This document shows, piece by piece, positions 59,921-64,000 of a stretch of DNA of 64,000 nucleotides (positions are counted from its first letter, which is position 1; each line of letters begins with the position of its first letter). Origin of the DNA: Sciurus carolinensis (lineage: Eukaryota > Chordata > Mammalia > Rodentia > Sciuridae); contig NC_062229.1 of NCBI RefSeq assembly GCF_902686445.1, positions 4,311,503 to 4,375,502 on the forward strand. Reading direction: 5' to 3'. The notes below the pieces were generated by a model. That model saw only the letters and a program-made list of their open reading frames with translations. It was not told the DNA's origin and did not search any database. A program made the position numbers and the translations under genes.

Positions 59921-61889
59921 AATTCTGTACGCATTACCAATTTCAGGAATTTATGTCAAAATTAAATATGTCATGGAAAACAGAAAATGTAGATAGACTT
60001 ACTTTAAAATATTTCCATTTTTCAAGATATCAATAATATGTATTATAATGACTTGAACCCCTCCAACTTGTTCAATTGCAATCACCTTGGCAATGGGATC
60101 ATTGATTTTAACCACTTAGCAGAATCAATAGATGTCTTCAGATAAAAGTAAGCTAACTAAATCTCACTTTGTATTTTTCTATTTGAGATGCCAAATGAGT
60201 ATGTAAAGTAAGAAAGAGACCTAAAGGCATGAAGGCTCCATATCCATAATGCAACTCGTACACACTTGTGTGTGCCACGCATGCTTCTGAGGTAGATGCC
60301 ATGAACCCTGTTCACTGTGACAAGGAACAAAAGTCTCAAGGAATGTGAAGAATAGTCACTATCAATTATTAGTCTGGAATTCGAAATTGTTGCATGAGTA
60401 TTGCTTATAAAACCTAAAGAAGACCGTTAAGACAGGAACAGGGAAATTGGTGGCTGGTTCCACACATGAAAGAAAATTGAAGCACAGACGGGGCCATTAA
60501 TGAACCCATGGCAGAGGCTGCATCCCTGCTGGGAGAGCAGGTGTGAGCCATGGCAGAGGGAGCACAGGGCTCCCGGTTAGGATGCCACACACACCACCCC
60601 TCAAGTAGGGTACCCAGTCACACCGTCTGCTTTAAATGAATGGAAAGGCTTAAAGAAATGCCCTGTTCTTCAGTAACTGCATTACCATATCAATTAATAT
60701 AAAAACAATCACATAGCAGCAATATATTTTCATTCAAAATTCCAATATTTCCATCAATCTCTTTTCAGTTTTTTTTTTAACACATGCAAAGACTTTTTAA
60801 AGTCTCATAGATACATACAGGCTACTTACTTTACACCTTTGGTCTCAGAAAAAACAGGAAAATAACCAAGGGAGGAGTCTATTTCAAGCATGTGTGTACT
60901 ACTAATCACAGTTGGTATCTGATGAAAGGGAATAGCATATGATGGGTAAATAAATGAATATCAAAGGTCAAATAAGTATCAACTTTTAAAATTCTGTGAT
61001 TTTCCAAAGTCAATTTAGAAACATTCCAGGTTAAGCTTTTCCTTTCTCCAATCATGTTTCCTCTTGCACTGTTCATTATACCACTGGAAGATTTTAATTT
61101 TTCCTGTGGGAGTTCCACAAGAATGAATTAAACCCTAAGTGGGCAAGGCCTACTGCTACACATTGCACATGCTGCTTCACTACCAAGTCACGGGTTTGCC
61201 TGAATCCTTTCCTTGATTCTCCTCTGAACTACAAGTAACTGGTCACTTCAATCACAACTGTCACACTCACAAGGCTTTGGTAGCAAATCATATTTGAAAA
61301 GTGGTTTCTAGGAAACCAAGTAAAAGGGAATCTCATCCACACTGAGCATCAGGGGACTCAGCACACACACTCCTAAACCTGAAAGGATTCCAGGGAAGGA
61401 GGGAGAAGTGAGAAAATTGAACAAAAATATTCACAGAAAAGGATGATTTCCAAAAAGAAAATTTATAAAAAGTACCACAAGAAATTATGGTAGTCAAGGA
61501 GGTAGGATGCACCAGAAAGGTTTCCTCATTCACCTCTCTTTCTGGGTGTGACTAGGAGCTCATCGTTGGGTGAATAGTAAAGAGAAGCATGGCAAAACAG
61601 GGTTCAAAAGGAGGAAGACTCCGGGCAGGGATAGAAAGGGTGGAAGAACCCAGGTCTTGAGGACTACACCCAGTCTCTGGTTGAGGTGCTGCAGACCACA
61701 ACTTCAGAGGGTCCCTTCATAGTGTGTTTGGTCTGCGTTGAGTACATTCTCCCAGAGTCAGAAATGGAGGAACTTCTCCATCAAGCAGCATGTACTCACA
61801 GTGATATTGCAAAAATAACCATTTCCTTTAATAACTTAAATGTGAGGAATTTGTGAAAAAGAAATATTGAAACTTTGCCTTTTCCACAG
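59921..61889 (+). repeat. V2R intron 5, paralogue of 12344-14299
   Basis: This is the 3' part of intron 5. It aligns with 12344-14299 over its length with small indels (for example near 60485 and 60772). It ends in the same 'ttttccacag' acceptor as the other copy. No functional element is evident within it. Confidence 0.88.
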
Positions 61890-62815
61890 GTACAGGGCAG
61901 TGTGTCCCATGCCCCACACATGAGTACCCTAACAGTGAGAGGACTCGCTGCCTCCCCAAGATGGTGACCTTCCTGGCTTATCAAGATCCCCTGGGCATGG
62001 CGCTGGCCTACACGGCTCTCTGCCTCTCTGTACTCACAGCTGCTGTTCTTGGGGTCTTCGTGAGGCACCAACACACTCCCATAGTCAAGGCCAACAACCG
62101 GACTCTCAGCTACATCCTGCTCATCTCCCTCACATTCTGTTTCCTCTGCTCCCTCCTCTTCATTGGCCGTCCCAACACAGCCACCTGCACCCTCCAGCCA
62201 ATAGCATTTGGACTGGTATTCACTGTTGCAGTTTCCACTGTCTTGGCCAAAACTCTCACTGTGATCCTGGCTTTCAAGGTCACTGCCCCAGGGAGAAGGA
62301 TGAGGCGGTTGCTGGTGTCAGGGGCACCTAACTTCATCATTCCCAGCTGCTCCCTGATCCAGCTGACTCTCTGTGGAGTCTGGCTGGGCACCTCTCCTCC
62401 CTTTGTGGACTCAGACGCACACTCTGATCATGGCCACATCATCATCATCTGCAACAAGGGCTCGGTCACTGCCTTCTATTGTGGCCTGGGATACCTGGGC
62501 TCCCTGGCTCTGGGGACCTTCACGGTGGCCTTCCTGGCCAGGAACCTACCTGACACCTTCAATGAAGCCAAGTTCCTGACCTTCAGCATGCTGCTGTTCT
62601 GCAGTGTCTGGCTCACCTTCCTCCCTGTGCCCCACAGTACCAAGGGCAAGGTCATGGTGGCCGTGGAGGTCTTCTTCATCCTGGCCTCCAGTGCTGGGCT
62701 CCTGGCCTGCATCTTTGCCCCCAGGTGCTACATTATTCTCATAAGTCCTGAGGAGAACTGTCTGAAAGATTTGAAAGGCAGAAGTTCTCTGCGCAACAGG
62801 CATTCTGACAGATAG
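61890..62815 (+). CDS. V2R exon 6: 7TM domain and C-terminus
   Basis: This exon encodes the last 308 residues; the TAG is at 62813-62815. It begins with the rest of the Cys-rich linker ('GQCVPCPTHEY'). TM1 starts near 'LAYQDPLGMAL', followed by the intracellular loop '[20 protein letters not shown]'. Middle helices contain 'SVLAKT'-like and 'APNFIIPSC' segments, and the extracellular loop has 'PPFVDSDAHSDHGHIIIICN'. The family hallmark '[18 protein letters not shown]' lies before TM6, and '[17 protein letters not shown]' in TM7. Fully open. In V2Rs the 7TM module carries the G-protein interface. Confidence 0.93.
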
Positions 62816-63255
62816 CTGGTGCATCTCTATTACATTTTAACAGTTCCAAGAAAGCACTGTCAAATGAAGTAATTTTGCATTCTGATCTTATGAAGTAGCT
62901 AGAGCCACTTAACTTTTTCATGAACAGGAGCTGCCTTGTTTTCAAAATGAGTGATGCATGAAAGTAACCACCAGCAGCCATTTAGGCTCCTGAACAGAAT
63001 GCTATCACAATGTAGCAGCTCTTCCTGAGAACGTTTCCTTAGAATTATTTGCTGTATTTCATGTATTTATTGGCCAACTTTAAAGATTAATATTTAGATA
63101 AAATATTTAATATTTAATGCTGATATCTGTTTCCTTCTCACTTCTTTTGTCATATATGTGTATATATATATTAATGTAAGTTCTGTAATGTATTCACTTT
63201 TTTATGAATCCATTTTTCCGTCAGTGAAAATCTTCTACACCTATAAATTGGAAAA
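62816..63255 (+). other. 3' flank/3'UTR of the V2R gene
   Basis: AT-rich single-copy sequence after the stop codon. It has no canonical AATAAA that I would call with confidence. A TA repeat sits at 63157-63170. Confidence 0.35.
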
Positions 63256-63450
63256 ACTTTTCTTTTCCATTTTTAATGTTTTTATTGGTGCACTATAGCT
63301 ACACCTAATTTTTGTTCTCATTCTGACAAAATCTTACATGTATGGAATATAATTTGCTTCAGTTCAGTCCCCAGTATTTCCTGTTCCTTCCCCATCATCT
63401 CCTCATTTCCCTACCTCTATTCTAGTCTGCTTTCTTTACATCTATGGATT
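63256..63450 (-). mobile_element. Older L1 3' tail
   Basis: Reverse-strand L1 3'UTR ('cttacatgtatggaatataa' at 63333-63352, then a C-rich stretch). It resembles the tails at 27425 and 31085. Confidence 0.55.
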
Positions 63451-63483
63451 TTTTTTTGTTTTGAATATTTTTTTATTGTTTTT

Positions 63484-63862
63484 TTTTCCTTTTTTTATTG
63501 TAAACAAATGGGATACATATTGTTTTTCTGTTTGTACATGGCGTAAAGGCATACCATTTGTGTAATCATAAATTTACATAGGGTAAGGTTGTTTGATTCA
63601 TTCTGTTATCCCTCAATTGATGAATGGATAAAGAAACTGTGGTATATATATACAATGGAATATTACTCAGCCATAAAGAATGATAAAATTATGGCATTTG
63701 CAGGCAAATGGATGAAATTGGAGAATATCATGCTGAGTGAGATAAGCCAATCTCAGAAAGTCAAAGGACGAATGATATCGCTAATAAGTGGATGATGACA
63801 CATAATGGGGGGTGGGAGGGGTTAGTGTTAGTGTTAGAGTTAGGGTTAGGGAGGGGGCAAGA
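63484..63862 (-). mobile_element. 5'-inverted (twin-primed) L1 insertion
   Basis: Positions 63484-63610 are the reverse complement of the L1 3' end: poly-T, then the conserved terminal segment, ending 'ttcattctgttat'. At 63611 the strand switches. Positions 63611-63879 carry the end of ORF2 in + orientation (relic to 63795, with '[20 protein letters not shown]'). The 3'UTR follows with TTAGGG-like repeats (63820-63850). The two halves are adjoining parts of one L1 in opposite directions, with about 50 bp missing between them. This is the arrangement left by twin priming. Confidence 0.88.
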
Positions 63863-64000
63863 ATGGAGGAAGGGTAAAAGTTAATGTCTCTATTTACACC
63901 TAATAGGGTATATAGAAGTGAAATATTGCACAAAAAGGATGATTATCCAATTCCCAGGTTAAGAATCAGGAATAGGCAACACAGTTCCACTTAAGGCATT

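Larger units (their letters stand above)
30662..62815 (+). pseudogene. Vomeronasal type-2 receptor, six exons, one in-frame stop
   Basis: Six exons give 218, 292, 807, 228, 124 and 926 coding bases, total 2595 (865 codons with the stop). Every junction has AG and GT, and phases agree (2, 0, 0, 0, 1), the standard V2R plan. The product has a signal peptide, a Venus-flytrap ligand-binding domain (exons 1-4), a Cys-rich linker (exon 5 and start of 6) and a 7TM domain (exon 6). V2Rs act at the microvillar surface of vomeronasal neurons as pheromone or kairomone receptors, usually through G-alpha-o and TRPC2. The one defect seen is TGA at 54434-54436, replacing a Trp at about residue 307. That would end the protein inside the ligand-binding domain. 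All later exons are open, so inactivation is recent, allelic or a base-call error. Intron 1 is 22 kb, mostly L1; introns 2-5 are 0.8-2.5 kb. Linking exon 1 to exon 2 across the L1s is inferred from phase and order. Confidence 0.88.

Overview
The window is mammalian nuclear DNA, AT-rich and dominated by LINE-1 (L1). Its SINEs point to a squirrel-family rodent: a tRNA-derived ID monomer with an A-rich tail, and dimers in which a B1-like left half is joined to an ID-like right half. That combination is known from Sciuridae and relatives (ground squirrels, marmots). There are no prokaryotic features and no CRISPR array. One run of 200 N (12144-12343) marks an assembly gap.

The cellular genes are vomeronasal type-2 receptors (V2R), family C GPCRs of the vomeronasal organ. 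(1) A six-exon V2R lies on the + strand: exons at 30662-30879, 52958-53249, 54026-54832, 56453-56680, 59228-59351 and 61890-62815. Splice sites and phases agree, giving 865 codons including the stop. The only break I see is a TGA at 54434-54436 in exon 3, where the family has a conserved Trp. (2) A second copy of intron 5 plus exon 6 lies at 12344-15151 on the + strand. Its 7TM exon has about eight single-base indels and is a pseudogene. (3) A lone V2R first exon lies on the - strand at 6877-7085, with an intact signal peptide and donor. I find no other exons for it.

Layout: 0.3-4.3 kb, an old + strand L1. 4.4-8.5 kb, unassigned sequence around the - strand V2R exon 1. 8.5-11.4 kb, old L1 fragments with an ID SINE. 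11.6-12.1 kb, the 3' end of a younger L1, then the gap. 12.3-15.15 kb, the V2R duplication. 15.2-17.3 kb, unassigned. 17.4-20.5 kb, a B1-ID dimer and a MaLR-like element. 20.5-29.7 kb, old L1/HAL1-like fragments and an LTR-like insertion. 29.7-62.8 kb, the V2R gene. 63.3-63.9 kb, L1 tails, one inverted.

Intron 1 of the V2R is 22 kb, and about 20 kb of it is LINE sequence. A near-intact L1 (31.69-37.77 kb, 15-bp target-site duplication, one homopolymer frameshift in ORF2) sits inside an older L1. A second full-length-type L1 (39.54-51.73 kb) is split by a third (42.19-48.66 kb), and about 520 bp of the host L1 is missing at that point. The three L1s share coding regions but carry three different tandem-repeat arrays in their 5'UTRs. 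Their 3'UTRs hold a G-rich tract followed by telomere-like TTAGGG-type repeats. Calls rest on reading sequence, splice signals and reading frames by eye; repeat-family names are from recognition and were not searched.
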